Source: an uncultured bacterium (GTDB lineage Bacteria > Verrucomicrobiota > Lentisphaeria > Victivallales > UBA1829). From it: a stretch of DNA of 64,000 bases. Position numbers and translations under genes: made by a program. The stretch lies in contig CACZEK010000001.1 of assembly GCA_902780135.1 (NCBI GenBank), positions 230,841 through 294,840 on the forward strand, written 5' to 3'. Positions 1 to 8,584 of the stretch are shown here, piece after piece. The notes under the pieces are model-generated. The model saw only the letters and a list, made by a program, of their open reading frames with translations. It was not told the origin of the DNA and searched no databases. How positions within the stretch are numbered: the first letter of the stretch is position 1; each line of letters opens with the position of its first letter.

Positions 1-1727
1 TCCTTCATGACCAGGATCATGTCCGCGCTGCGGATGGTGGAGAGCCGGTGCGCGATGACGAACGACGTGCGGCCGCGCGTAACCTCGCCGATGGCGTCCT
101 GGATCATCTTTTCGGTCACGGTGTCGACCGAGGACGTCGCCTCGTCCAGCACCAGGATCCGCGGGTCCGCGAGGATGGCGCGCGCGAACGAGATCAGCTG
201 TTTTTCGCCGGTGGAGAGCAGGTCGCCGCATTCGCCGACCTGGCTGTCCAGGCCGTTGCCCATGCGCGCGATGACCCGGTCTGCGGAGACGCGTTTCACG
301 GCGAGCGCGATCTGCTCCTCCGTGGCGTCGGGATTGCCGTACAGGAGGTTTTCGCGGACGGTGCCGGAGAAAAGATACGGGGTCTGCAGGACGTACCCGA
401 TGTGGCTGTGCAGCCAGAGCTGGGAGCGTTCGCGCACGTCGCGTCCGTCGATCAGGATCTGTCCGGCGGTCGGCTCGAAGAAACGGCAGACAAGGTTCAC
501 GAGCGTGGATTTGCCCGCGCCCGTCTCGCCGACCAGCGCGACGCTGGACCCCTGCGGGACTTTCAGGTCGAAATGCTCGAAGATCGTCTCGTCTCCGTCC
601 GGGTAGCGGAACGACACGTCGCGGAATTCGACGTCGCCGTGCAGCGGCTCCCAGTTTTCGCGCTTCGGATGGAAGGCGTCGCCGTATTTCGCGATGACGT
701 CCGGCGTGTCCGCCACGTCCGAAGCGGTGTTCACGAGGCGCGAGAAACGCTCGATGTTCACCTGCGCGGCGATCAGCTCGGACACCGCGGACGAGATCCA
801 GAAGAACGGCTCCATCATGCTGATGGCGTAGGACATGAACATGGACAGCGTGCCGATCTCCATCACGCCCTCGCGCGACAGCAGGCCGCCGCGCCACAGC
901 ACGATCGCGAGCGCGAGGGAGGACGCGAACGAGACCGAGGCGGTGAAGAGCGAACGGAAGTGCATGCCGAGGATCGAGGTGCGCTTCATCTCGCGCGTGT
1001 CCTTGCGGAAATCGCCGCAGATGCGTCCGGCGGCGACGAGCGTCTTGATCGTGCGCGCCCCCGTGATGCCCTCGTTGAAATCCCCCGTGATGCGCGAATT
1101 CAGCTCGCGGATGCGGCGGTTGACATGGAAAAGCGCGCGCTGGAAGACCACGATCACGAACGCGGCGACCGGCAGGACCAGGCTCACGCCCAGCGCGAGT
1201 TTCCAGTGGATGCCGAACATGATCGCGAGCGCGCCGAACATGAAGATCACGGTCCAGACCGCCTCCATCACGTGCCAGGACACCAGCGACGAAATGCGCT
1301 CCGTGTCGCTCATCACGCGCGAATGGATGTACCCGACGCTGTTCCGGTTGAAGAACGAGAACGACAGCGTCTGGAGGTGGTTGAACGCCGCCCGGCGAAG
1401 CTCCAGCGACACGTTCATCTCCATGAAAAATGCGTAGTAGAACGCGCCGTAGTTCAGCACGAACGACCCGGTGATGAAGAGCAGGTACAGCGCGATGAAC
1501 GCCGGCAGCGTGTCGAGCGTTTCCCCCGTGATGAAATGGTCGATGGCGTACCGCTGGAAGAGCGGCAGGCAGATGTCCAGGCAGCCGCCCGCCAGGCACA
1601 GCGTCACCATGAGCGTCATGGGCCGCCGGAACGGCTTCAGGAACGGCACGAGCGCGGGGATGCCGAACCACGGCAGGCGGGGGCGTTCGGCGCCGGATTC
1701 GCGGAGCGGGGCGTTGGCGTTACTCAC
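1..1727 (-). CDS. ABC transporter, fused permease/ATPase (second subunit of pair), 3' end cut by window edge
   Basis: About 575 residues are visible; the C-terminus lies left of base 1. The N-terminal half is a hydrophobic six-helix exporter domain. The C-terminal half is a nucleotide-binding domain with a Walker A (GETGAGKST, about residue 400), a signature loop written LSTGE instead of LSGGQ (about 504), a Walker B followed by LDEATSSVD (about 523), and the start of the post-H-loop region at the edge. The start is a GTG at 1727 preceded by GGAGG at good spacing, and it overlaps the stop of the upstream ABC gene by 8 bp, so the two are translationally coupled. Known family: MsbA/LmrCD-type exporters; paired half-transporters usually form heterodimers. 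The divergent signature loop fits a pair with one degenerate ATP site. The substrate cannot be told from sequence. Confidence 0.9.
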   Translation of the reverse strand, partial: MSNANAPLRESGAERPRLPWFGIPALVPFLKPFRRPMTLMVTLCLAGGCLDICLPLFQRYAIDHFITGETLDTLPAFIALYLLFITGSFVLNYGAFYYAFFMEMNVSLELRRAAFNHLQTLSFSFFNRNSVGYIHSRVMSDTERISSLVSWHVMEAVWTVIFMFGALAIMFGIHWKLALGVSLVLPVAAFVIVVFQRALFHVNRRIRELNSRITGDFNEGITGARTIKTLVAAGRICGDFRKDTREMKRTSILGMHFRSLFTASVSFASSLALAIVLWRGGLLSREGVMEIGTLSMFMSYAISMMEPFFWISSAVSELIAAQVNIERFSRLVNTASDVADTPDVIAKYGDAFHPKRENWEPLHGDVEFRDVSFRYPDGDETIFEHFDLKVPQGSSVALVGETGAGKSTLVNLVCRFFEPTAGQILIDGRDVRERSQLWLHSHIGYVLQTPYLFSGTVRENLLYGNPDATEEQIALAVKRVSADRVIARMGNGLDSQVGECGDLLSTGEKQLISFARAILADPRILVLDEATSSVDTVTEKMIQDAIGEVTRGRTSFVIAHRLSTIRSADMILVMK

Positions 1728-3603
1728 GGCACACCTCCCCGGTTTGCGTTTGCGTCGCCGGAGCGGACGGCGCGCCGTCCTCGTCCTCGGGCGACTTCAT
1801 CTGGAGTTCGTAATTCCTGCGGTAGATGCCGTCGCGCCGCATGAGCTCGTCGTGCGTCCCGGTCTCGGCGATGCGCCCGTTGGACAGCACGAGGATGCGG
1901 TCCGCCTCCATGAGCGTGGCGATGCGGTGCGAGATCAGGATCACGGTGCGCCCCCTGAAATCGTGCCGCAGGGCGCGGCGTATCTTCGCGTCGGTCTCGG
2001 CGTCGACCGCGGACAGGGAGTCGTCGAAGATCATGACCGGGGAGCGTCCGACCAGCAGGCGCGCGATGGCGGCGCGCTGTTTCTGCCCGCCGGAAAGCGT
2101 CACGCCGCGTTCGCCGACGGTCGTGCCGAAGCCGTCCTTGAACCGGTCGACCGTCTCCTCGACGCAGGCTGTGCGGGCGGCGGCGCGGACGGCGTCCATG
2201 CCGATGCCGGGGACGGAGATCCCGATGTTTTCCGCGATGGTGCGGGAGAAGAGGAACGGCTCCTGAAGCACGATCCCGATGCCCCTGCGGAGGTGGTCGC
2301 GGCCGATTTTCGCGATGTCGACGCCGCCGACGGAGATGGAGCCGCATCCGGGCTTCAGGTCGTACAGGCGGCACAGCAGGTGCATCAGCGTGGATTTGCC
2401 GCTGCCCGTGCCGCCGAGGATGCCGAACACCGTGCCGGCGGGGACCGTGAACGACACGTCGTGCAGGAGTTCCGGGCAGCCCTCGTAGCCGAAGCTCACA
2501 TGGTCGAACACGATGTCTCCGTCGAGCGGGGGCGCGAGGGCGTCCGGCGGGTCGGCCTCCTCCGGCGCAGCCATGATCTCGCGGATGCGGTTCAGGGAAA
2601 TGCCCGCCTTGCTCAGCTCGGAGATCATGCGCCCGAGGTGGCGGATCGGGAACATCAGCATGCCGTTGTAGGACAGGAACGCGATGAACTCGCCGGCGGT
2701 CAGTTCGCCGCGGATGGCGAAGACGGAGCCGCAGACGAGCAGGAGCAGCACCTGCAGCGTGCTGATGAGGTCGCCCGTCATCCAGAAGAGGCTCAGGATG
2801 CGTCCCAGCCGGATCCACAGGGACACGTAGCAGCGGTTCTGCGCGTCGAATTTCGCGACCTCGTACTGTTCGCGCCCGAACGCCCGGATCACGCGCACCC
2901 CGGTCAGGTTCTCCTGCACGATGGTCGAGAGCTTGCCCTCGTTTTCGTCGCACTCCAGAAACTTCGCGGCGATCTTCCGGTGGAAGATGACCGACGAGAT
3001 CACGACCAGCGGGATCACGATGGACGCGAGCGCCGCCAGACGCGCGTTCATGCCGAACATGAAGCACAGCGACAGCACGATCAGGATCACGATGCGGAAG
3101 ATGCTCGTGAGCTGTTCGGAGAGGAACCGCTTCACCATGTCGACGTCCGAGGTGCACCGCTGGATGACGTCGCCCGTCTGGTGCGTCATGTGCCAGGCGA
3201 ACGGCAGATGCTGGATGTGGCGGAACAGCGTGTTCCGCATCGTTTCGACCAGCGTCTCCGCGCCGACCGCGTTCGTGAGCTGGAAAAGGTAGCGGCACAG
3301 CAGCGAAGCCGCGGACACGACCAGGACCGCGCACGCCGCCGCCCAGAGATGCTCCCGGATGAACTCCGTCCCGCCCATGAGGCGCGGCAGGAGCGCGAGC
3401 AGTCCCCCGGAATCCGGCTCCTTCCCGCCCAGCACCGAGTCCACGGTGAACCGGATGATCTGCGGATTGAGGAGTTCCAGCAGGGACACCAGCGAGGTGA
3501 AAACGGCGGCGAGCGCGAACCAGCGTTTGCTGCCGCGCAGGAAGACGCGGACCAGTCCGGCGCGCGTAAGCTCTTTCTGTGGTGTTTTTCCCGTTTTCAT
3601 CAT
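1720..3603 (-). CDS. ABC transporter, fused permease/ATPase (first subunit of pair)
   Basis: This 627-residue half-transporter has an N-terminal transmembrane domain (helices from about residue 30 to 320) and a C-terminal ATPase with Walker A GGTGSGKST, canonical LSGGQ signature, FDDSLSAVD Walker B/D-loop and SHRIAT H-loop. Its stop codon lies inside the start of the next ABC gene, so the pair is an operon and probably a heterodimeric exporter with this subunit carrying the canonical signature. Two ATGs stand in tandem at the start with no visible Shine-Dalgarno. A promoter -10 ends 5 bp before the first ATG, which suggests a leaderless mRNA. The substrate (lipid, drug or peptide) is unknown. 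Confidence 0.92.
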   Translation of the reverse strand: MMKTGKTPQKELTRAGLVRVFLRGSKRWFALAAVFTSLVSLLELLNPQIIRFTVDSVLGGKEPDSGGLLALLPRLMGGTEFIREHLWAAACAVLVVSAASLLCRYLFQLTNAVGAETLVETMRNTLFRHIQHLPFAWHMTHQTGDVIQRCTSDVDMVKRFLSEQLTSIFRIVILIVLSLCFMFGMNARLAALASIVIPLVVISSVIFHRKIAAKFLECDENEGKLSTIVQENLTGVRVIRAFGREQYEVAKFDAQNRCYVSLWIRLGRILSLFWMTGDLISTLQVLLLLVCGSVFAIRGELTAGEFIAFLSYNGMLMFPIRHLGRMISELSKAGISLNRIREIMAAPEEADPPDALAPPLDGDIVFDHVSFGYEGCPELLHDVSFTVPAGTVFGILGGTGSGKSTLMHLLCRLYDLKPGCGSISVGGVDIAKIGRDHLRRGIGIVLQEPFLFSRTIAENIGISVPGIGMDAVRAAARTACVEETVDRFKDGFGTTVGERGVTLSGGQKQRAAIARLLVGRSPVMIFDDSLSAVDAETDAKIRRALRHDFRGRTVILISHRIATLMEADRILVLSNGRIAETGTHDELMRRDGIYRRNYELQMKSPEDEDGAPSAPATQTQTGEVCRE

Positions 3604-3608
3604 GGTAT

Positions 3609-3637
3609 AATATACTTCACGCTTCAGGCTCTTTCCA
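3609..3637 (-). promoter_or_regulatory. sigma-70 promoter of the ABC exporter pair
   Basis: On the minus strand, TGGAAA (3632-3637) and TATATT (3609-3614) are separated by 17 bp. The -10 ends 5 bp before the ATG at 3603, so transcription would start at about the A of the start codon. Confidence 0.6.
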
Positions 3638-3679
3638 GTACGGAACGGACTTTTTCGCGGTTTTTCGGGCGCATGCGCG

Positions 3680-3712
3680 AAAAAGCGGACGCCCGGGATG
3701 CCGGACGTCCGC
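3680..3712 (-). terminator. rho-independent terminator of the ara operon
   Basis: The inverted repeat GCGGACG (3685-3691 and 3706-3712) has a 14-nt loop that can pair further. It is followed on the minus strand by five T (3680-3684). It lies 34 bp downstream of the araA stop codon. Confidence 0.7.
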
Positions 3713-3745
3713 CTGAAAAGCGCGTCTCTGCGGAACGCGGAGGAC

Positions 3746-5173
3746 TTACTTGATCTCGACGATCTCGATGCCCGCGATGCGGGCGAAGTCTTCCATGTAT
3801 TCCATGGTGAGGGACGGCGCGTTCACGCTGTGGTGGGCTCCGCCTGCTTCGATCCAGCGGCGCGCGCCTTCGTGCAGGTTCGGCTTCGGGATCCAGACCG
3901 TGCTGGCGACCGGGAGCTTGGAGAGCTTCTTGTCGGGCTTGACGATCTCAAGCTCGTTCGCGATCAGGCGGAAGTGGTCGCCGAGGTCGATGACGGTGGC
4001 GTTGATCGCCGGGCCGGGCTTCGTGGTGAAGACGAGGCGGGCGGGGTCCGCCTTGCCGCCGATCCCGAGCGGATGGACTTCGAGGGAGGGCTTGCCGGCC
4101 GCGATGGACGGGCAGACCTCGAGCATGTGCGCGCCGAGGACGCGCTGGCGGTTCGGCTCGAAGTGGTAGGTGTAGTCTTCCATGAAGCTGACGCCGCCGG
4201 GGAGTCCGGCCGCCATGACTTTCGCGGTGCGGAGGAACGCGGCGGTCTTCCAGTCGCCTTCCGCGCCGAAGCCGTAGCCCTCTTCCATGAGGCGCTGGCA
4301 GGCGAGGCCGGGGAGCTGGTCGAGGCCATAGAGGTTCTCGAACGTGGTGGTGAACGCGGTGAATCCGCCGTCCTCGAGGAAGGCGCGGAGGCCGATTTCC
4401 TGCTTGGCGGCGGCGAGGAAGGACTTCTTCTCGGCGGCGCCTTTCTTCGGCACGGTGTAGAGGTCGAAATACTTCTTGACGAGCTTTTCGGCTTCCTTGT
4501 CGGTCACGGCGTCGATGAACTTCAGGACGTCCGGCACGGCATAGCCGTTGCAGGAGTAGCCGAACTGGATCTGGGCGGAGACCTTGTTGCCTTCGGTCAC
4601 CGCCACTTCGCGCATGTTGTCGCCGATGCGGGCGACCTTCATGGTCTGGGAGTCCGCCCATGCGGCGGCGACGCGCGCCCACACGCCGATCTCGTGCTGG
4701 ACGAGCGGGTCGGCGAAGTAGCCGTTGACGACCTTGCGGTTGATGCCGAGGCGGGTGCAGATGAAGCCGAACTCGCGGTCGCCGTGCGCGGCCTGGTTCA
4801 GGTTCATGAAGTCCATGTCCATGGTGGACCACGGGATGTCGCGGTTGCACTGGGTGTTCAGGTGGAGCATGGGCTTGTGGAGGATCTTGAGGCCGTTGAT
4901 CCACATCTTGGCGGGAGAGAAGGTGTGCATCCAGCAGATGACGCCGATGCACTTCGGGTCGGCGTTCGCCTCCTGGACGGCGGCGACGACTTCCTCGTTG
5001 AGCTTCACGGTGGGGACCCACTCGATCTTGACCGGGATCTCCTTGGAGGCGTTCAGAGCCTTGACGACTTTTTTCGCGTTGTCGGCGACCTGCTTGAGCG
5101 GGCCCGGCCCGTAGAGGTGCTGACTGCCGGTGATGAACCGGATACGATACTGACTGAAATCAATTTTGGCCAT
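3746..5173 (-). CDS. araA: L-arabinose isomerase
   Basis: This enzyme converts L-arabinose to L-ribulose in the cytoplasm, the first step of arabinose catabolism. The protein starts with a conserved GSQHLYG segment near residue 15. It carries the EDYTYHF and GAHMLEV motifs that supply the metal-binding Glu/His residues of the AraA family. The length, 475 residues, is normal. I chose the ATG at 5173 because AGGA lies 8 nt upstream; an in-frame ATG at 5182 would add three residues but sits directly on that Shine-Dalgarno. The gene overlaps the end of araD by 14 bp and is last in araB-araD-araA, followed by a hairpin terminator. Confidence 0.96.
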   Translation of the reverse strand: MAKIDFSQYRIRFITGSQHLYGPGPLKQVADNAKKVVKALNASKEIPVKIEWVPTVKLNEEVVAAVQEANADPKCIGVICWMHTFSPAKMWINGLKILHKPMLHLNTQCNRDIPWSTMDMDFMNLNQAAHGDREFGFICTRLGINRKVVNGYFADPLVQHEIGVWARVAAAWADSQTMKVARIGDNMREVAVTEGNKVSAQIQFGYSCNGYAVPDVLKFIDAVTDKEAEKLVKKYFDLYTVPKKGAAEKKSFLAAAKQEIGLRAFLEDGGFTAFTTTFENLYGLDQLPGLACQRLMEEGYGFGAEGDWKTAAFLRTAKVMAAGLPGGVSFMEDYTYHFEPNRQRVLGAHMLEVCPSIAAGKPSLEVHPLGIGGKADPARLVFTTKPGPAINATVIDLGDHFRLIANELEIVKPDKKLSKLPVASTVWIPKPNLHEGARRWIEAGGAHHSVNAPSLTMEYMEDFARIAGIEIVEIK

Positions 5174-5858
5174 AGTAGGCATCCTTTCCGTGTTTACGGT
5201 TGTAATGTTTCTGGATCAGAGAATCTTTCAGACGCGGGACCTTGGGGTTCACGCACTCGGTGACGAACGCCATCTTGCAGAGTTCCTCGAGGACGCGGGC
5301 GTGGTAGACCGCCTTTGCGGCGGTCGCGCCCCAGGTGAAGGGACCGTGGCCGGCGACGAGCGCCATGGGGATCTCGGAGGCTTTCAGCTTGTGCTTCTTG
5401 AAGCAGTCGATGATCTGAAGGCCGGTCTCGGTCTCGTAGTCGTTGCGGATGCGGTCGTCCGCCATGAACTCCGTGCACGGGATGTCGGCGGCGAGGTGGT
5501 CCGCATGGGTGGTGCCGTACAGGGGCACGGCGCGCGCGGCCTGCGCCCATGCCACGGCGAACGTGGAGTGGGTGTGGACGATGCCGCCGACGGACGGGAA
5601 CGCCTTGTACAGTTCGAGGTGGGTGTTGGTGTCGCTGGAGGGACGGAGCTTGCCGTCGACGATCTTTCCGTCGAGCCCGACGATCACGATGTCTTCGGGC
5701 GTGAGCTTTTCATAGTCGACGCCGGACGGCTTGATGGCGAACACGCCTTTCCTGCGGTCGATGCAGCTGACGTTGCCGAACGTGTAGATGACGAGGCCGA
5801 GCCTCGGGAGCTCCATATTCGCCTCGTAGCACTCTTTGCGGAGGGATGCGAACTTCAT
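5160..5858 (-). CDS. araD: L-ribulose-5-phosphate 4-epimerase
   Basis: This class II aldolase-fold enzyme epimerises L-ribulose 5-phosphate to D-xylulose 5-phosphate, feeding the pentose phosphate pathway. In 232 residues it shows the GTTHADHLA segment with the two Zn-ligand histidines (about 95 and 97) and GHGPFTWG with the third. The size matches E. coli AraD. It starts 3 bp after the araB stop and overlaps araA, so the three genes form one tightly packed operon. Confidence 0.96.
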   Translation of the reverse strand: MKFASLRKECYEANMELPRLGLVIYTFGNVSCIDRRKGVFAIKPSGVDYEKLTPEDIVIVGLDGKIVDGKLRPSSDTNTHLELYKAFPSVGGIVHTHSTFAVAWAQAARAVPLYGTTHADHLAADIPCTEFMADDRIRNDYETETGLQIIDCFKKHKLKASEIPMALVAGHGPFTWGATAAKAVYHARVLEELCKMAFVTECVNPKVPRLKDSLIQKHYNRKHGKDAYYGQN

Positions 5859-5861
5859 GGA

Positions 5862-7448
5862 TCAGAGCCCTTCCTTCTCCATCGAGCGGCCGAACCGGAG
5901 ATAGCGCTGATAAAGCTCTTCGTACAGCTGGACGACTTCCTTGTTCGGCGTGTATTCGGCGTCGAACCCGGAGCCCATCTTCTCCATGGCGTCCTCGACG
6001 CGGGCGTAGTGTCCGGCGGCGACCGCGCCGAACATAGCGCTGCCGAGCGCGCAGGTCTGGTCGCAGGCGGCGATCTTGATCGGGAGGTTGAAGACGTCGG
6101 CGCACATCTGCATGATGAACGGGGACTTGCGGCTGATGCCGCCGGTCATGATGACGTTGCGGATCGGAATGTTCTGCGCCTTGAAGTGGTCGATGATGGC
6201 GCGCGCGCCGTAGACGGTGCTTTCGGCGAGGGCGCGGTAGACCATCGGGGCGGTCGTGCCGAGGTTGAGGCCGCAGATCGCGCCGGTGAGCTTCTGGTTG
6301 GCGTTCGGGGTGCGGCGGCCGTTGAACCAGTCGAGCGCGAGGACGCCGGTGGTGCCGACCGGAATGGTGGCGGCTTCCTTCTCAAGCTCGGCGATCTTGA
6401 TGTCGCCGGCGTAGGAGAGGAGGCGCTTGAACCAGGCGTAGACGTCGCCGAACGCGGACTGTCCGGCTTCGAGGCCGATCATGCCGGGGATCACGGAGCC
6501 GTCCACCTGGCCGCAGATGCCGGGGATGCAGTTGCCGACCTGGGGCGCCACGAGGATGTCGCAGGTGCTGGTGCCGCAGACCTTGACCAGGTCGTAGGCG
6601 TGGATCTGCGCGCCGACCGCGCCGAAGTGGCAGTCGAACGCGCCCGCGGCGACCACGACGTTCGTGGTGAGGCCGAGGCGGTCCGCCCACTTCTGCGAGA
6701 GCTTGCCCGCGGGCTTGTCGCCCGTCACGGTGTCCTTGAACAGGCGGTCGCGGAGTCCGGCGAGCATGGGATCGAGCCCGGCGAAGAATTCCTCCGGCGG
6801 AAGTCCGCCCCAGCTCTCGTGCCACATCGCCTTGTGTCCGGCGGCGCAGCGGCTGCGCGCCATCTTCAGCGGGTCGATGTTGCCGGTCAGCTCGGCCGGG
6901 ATCCAGTCGCAGTGCTCCACCCAGCTGAACGCCGCCTTGCGGACGGATTCGCTCATGCGGAGGGTGTGGAGTATCTTCGCGAAGAACCATTCGCTGGAGT
7001 AGATGCCGCCCTCGTACATGGTGTAGTCGGGGCCGCCGTGGGACTTGGCGTAGGCGTTGATCTCGTCCGCCTCGAAGATGGCGGTGTGGTCTTTCCAGAG
7101 GATGAACATGGCGTTCGGGTCGTCGGCGAACTCCGGCAGCATGGACAGCGGGACGCCTTCCTTGTTCACGGCGCACGGGGTGGAGCCGGTGGTGTCGACG
7201 CCGATGCCGATCACGCGCTCCTTTTCAATGCCTTGCATGACGCCCTTGACGACGACTTCGAGGCTCTCGAGGTAGTCCAGCGGGTGCTGGCGGAACTGGT
7301 TGTTCGGAGCGTCGCAGTATTTGCCTTCGCTCCAGCGGGGGTAGTTCTGGACGCAGGAGGCGAGGATCTCGCCGTTCTCCACGTCGACCAGCACGGCTCT
7401 TACGCTGTCGGAACCGAAATCAAGTCCAATCGTCAGTTGACTGCTCAT
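5862..7448 (-). CDS. araB: L-ribulokinase (FGGY family)
   Basis: This kinase phosphorylates L-ribulose with ATP to L-ribulose 5-phosphate. The N-terminus has the FGGY phosphate-binding motif GLDFGSDSVRAVLVD. A second motif, TGGISRKSPFIMQM, near residue 430 is the adenosine-binding segment typical of araB. The length, 528 residues, is usual. AAGGAG lies 7 nt before the ATG. It is the first recognised enzyme of the ara operon. No araC/araR regulator or arabinose transporter is in the window. Confidence 0.95.
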   Translation of the reverse strand: MSSQLTIGLDFGSDSVRAVLVDVENGEILASCVQNYPRWSEGKYCDAPNNQFRQHPLDYLESLEVVVKGVMQGIEKERVIGIGVDTTGSTPCAVNKEGVPLSMLPEFADDPNAMFILWKDHTAIFEADEINAYAKSHGGPDYTMYEGGIYSSEWFFAKILHTLRMSESVRKAAFSWVEHCDWIPAELTGNIDPLKMARSRCAAGHKAMWHESWGGLPPEEFFAGLDPMLAGLRDRLFKDTVTGDKPAGKLSQKWADRLGLTTNVVVAAGAFDCHFGAVGAQIHAYDLVKVCGTSTCDILVAPQVGNCIPGICGQVDGSVIPGMIGLEAGQSAFGDVYAWFKRLLSYAGDIKIAELEKEAATIPVGTTGVLALDWFNGRRTPNANQKLTGAICGLNLGTTAPMVYRALAESTVYGARAIIDHFKAQNIPIRNVIMTGGISRKSPFIMQMCADVFNLPIKIAACDQTCALGSAMFGAVAAGHYARVEDAMEKMGSGFDAEYTPNKEVVQLYEELYQRYLRFGRSMEKEGL

Positions 7449-7487
7449 GGTTTTCTCCTTCGTGGGATGTTGAAAATATGGTGATTG

Positions 7488-7754
7488 TCAGTTTGGGTTT
7501 TCGTTCGATAAGGGGGCGGACTGAACAGAAACGCGGGGCACGGAGAGGGATGCCGAAACGCGGGACTCCGCGGCGTGCGGCGCGATGCAGTCCAGGGCGT
7601 CCGGTCCGGCGGCGCGGACGCTCTCCGGCTTGTCGGGCTTCCCGCCCGGAAAATCGCGCGAAGACGCGGCAAACCCTCCGCCCGCGGCGATGCGCGCGGT
7701 ACGCGCGTCCATGGGCAGAACTGAGCTCACAGCCTTGCTGTTTTTTCCGGTCAT
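7488..7754 (-). CDS. hypothetical small protein (88 aa) leading the ara operon
   Basis: I do not recognise this protein. It lies between the ara promoter and araB, 39 bp upstream of araB. Its ATG is preceded by AGGA at 6 nt spacing, and its codons are strongly G/C in the third position like neighbouring genes, which favours real coding. The sequence has no membrane segment, no obvious domain, and is rich in Ala, Ser and Pro. It could be a leader ORF that tunes araB expression, the remnant of a larger gene, or chance open frame. Confidence 0.4.
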   Translation of the reverse strand: MTGKNSKAVSSVLPMDARTARIAAGGGFAASSRDFPGGKPDKPESVRAAGPDALDCIAPHAAESRVSASLSVPRVSVQSAPLSNENPN

Positions 7755-7793
7755 AGGTCGTCCTGGTTCCGTTCATAAAAAAGTAACGGGTGA

Positions 7794-7822
7794 ACTATAC
7801 CACAAAATCGGCATAAAATCAA
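7794..7822 (-). promoter_or_regulatory. sigma-70 promoter of the ara operon
   Basis: TTGATT (7817-7822) and TATAGT (7794-7799) are spaced by 17 bp on the minus strand, with GTGG directly before the -10. Predicted transcription start is near 7787, giving a leader of over 300 nt before araB. Confidence 0.7.
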
Positions 7823-7912
7823 CCGGAAAACACGTTTTTTTCGACCTTTTTCTTTAAAAAAAGCGTTGAAGCGGATCCCGGCAAAAGGAAACGACGCATC
7901 CGTTCTTTTGAT

Positions 7913-7941
7913 TTGACTTTCCGCAAAACGCGGATTATAGT
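7913..7941 (+). promoter_or_regulatory. sigma-70 promoter of the ECF sigma/kinase operon
   Basis: TTGACT (7913-7918), a 17-bp spacer and TATAGT (7936-7941), 46 bp before the start codon. The spacer contains the inverted repeat CCGC-AAAA-GCGG, a possible operator. Confidence 0.7.
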
Positions 7942-7987
7942 AACATAAAAAATATGCAACACCTTTCCAAACAGAGGATTTTCCGTT

Positions 7988-8584
7988 ATGGCCACTCAAG
8001 ATGCGGAAGAGATCCATCCTGACGCCCCGGATCTGACGGAACACCGCGACCGCCTGCTGGCTCTGGCGCGGCGCAACCTGAACCCCGTGCTGGCACGGCG
8101 TTTTTCGCCGGAGGACGTGGTGCAGGAAACGTTTTCGGCGGCATGTCGCAAGGCGGACTTCCTGCGGAACCGCCCGGACATCCCCGTGTACTGCAAGCTG
8201 CGGAGGCTCCTCTTCCAGACCGTCACGGACCTGGAGCGGAAGCACCTGCAGAGCCGGAAGCGCGACGCCTACCGGGAACGCGAGGTCGCGGGCGAAGAGG
8301 ACGTCTCCTCGCCCGGCCTGGACTGGAACATGTTCGCCGACACCGTGACCGGGCCGCTCACGCAGATCGCCCGGCAGGACCGTTACGAGCTCCTGCGGAA
8401 AACGATGGAATCCCTGCCGGAACACGACCGCGAGATCCTGGAGCTGCGGCATTTCGACGGCATGAGCAATTCGGAGTGCGCGGAGGTGCTGCATCTGACG
8501 CAGGCCGCGGCGAGCGTCCGCTACGTCCGCGCGCTGGAACACCTGAAAAAACAACTGATCGAATTCTCCGAGTTCCGACCGTGA
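7988..8584 (+). CDS. ECF-subfamily RNA polymerase sigma factor
   Basis: This 198-residue sigma-70 family protein has region 2 around residues 35-75 (SPEDVVQETF is the core-binding/-10 region signature) and region 4 around residues 140-190 with a helix-turn-helix (LPEHDREILELR, then DGMSNSECAEVL). There is no region 3 and no membrane anti-sigma gene next to it. Instead its stop overlaps the GTG start of a Ser/Thr kinase (GTGA, 4 bp), so the two are made together. In PVC bacteria, ECF factors coupled to Hanks kinases are common, and the kinase is thought to control the sigma factor by phosphorylation; here that is inference from context. Confidence 0.92.
   Translation: MATQDAEEIHPDAPDLTEHRDRLLALARRNLNPVLARRFSPEDVVQETFSAACRKADFLRNRPDIPVYCKLRRLLFQTVTDLERKHLQSRKRDAYREREVAGEEDVSSPGLDWNMFADTVTGPLTQIARQDRYELLRKTMESLPEHDREILELRHFDGMSNSECAEVLHLTQAAASVRYVRALEHLKKQLIEFSEFRP

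Larger units (their letters stand above)
7449..7987. other. intergenic region between araB and the sigma factor gene
   Basis: This divergent region holds the ara promoter, the sigma/kinase promoter and the small 88-codon ORF. Between the two promoters (7823-7912) there is an A/T-rich patch with T and A runs and nothing else I recognise. No clear operator repeat for an AraC- or AraR-type regulator is visible. Confidence 0.5.
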
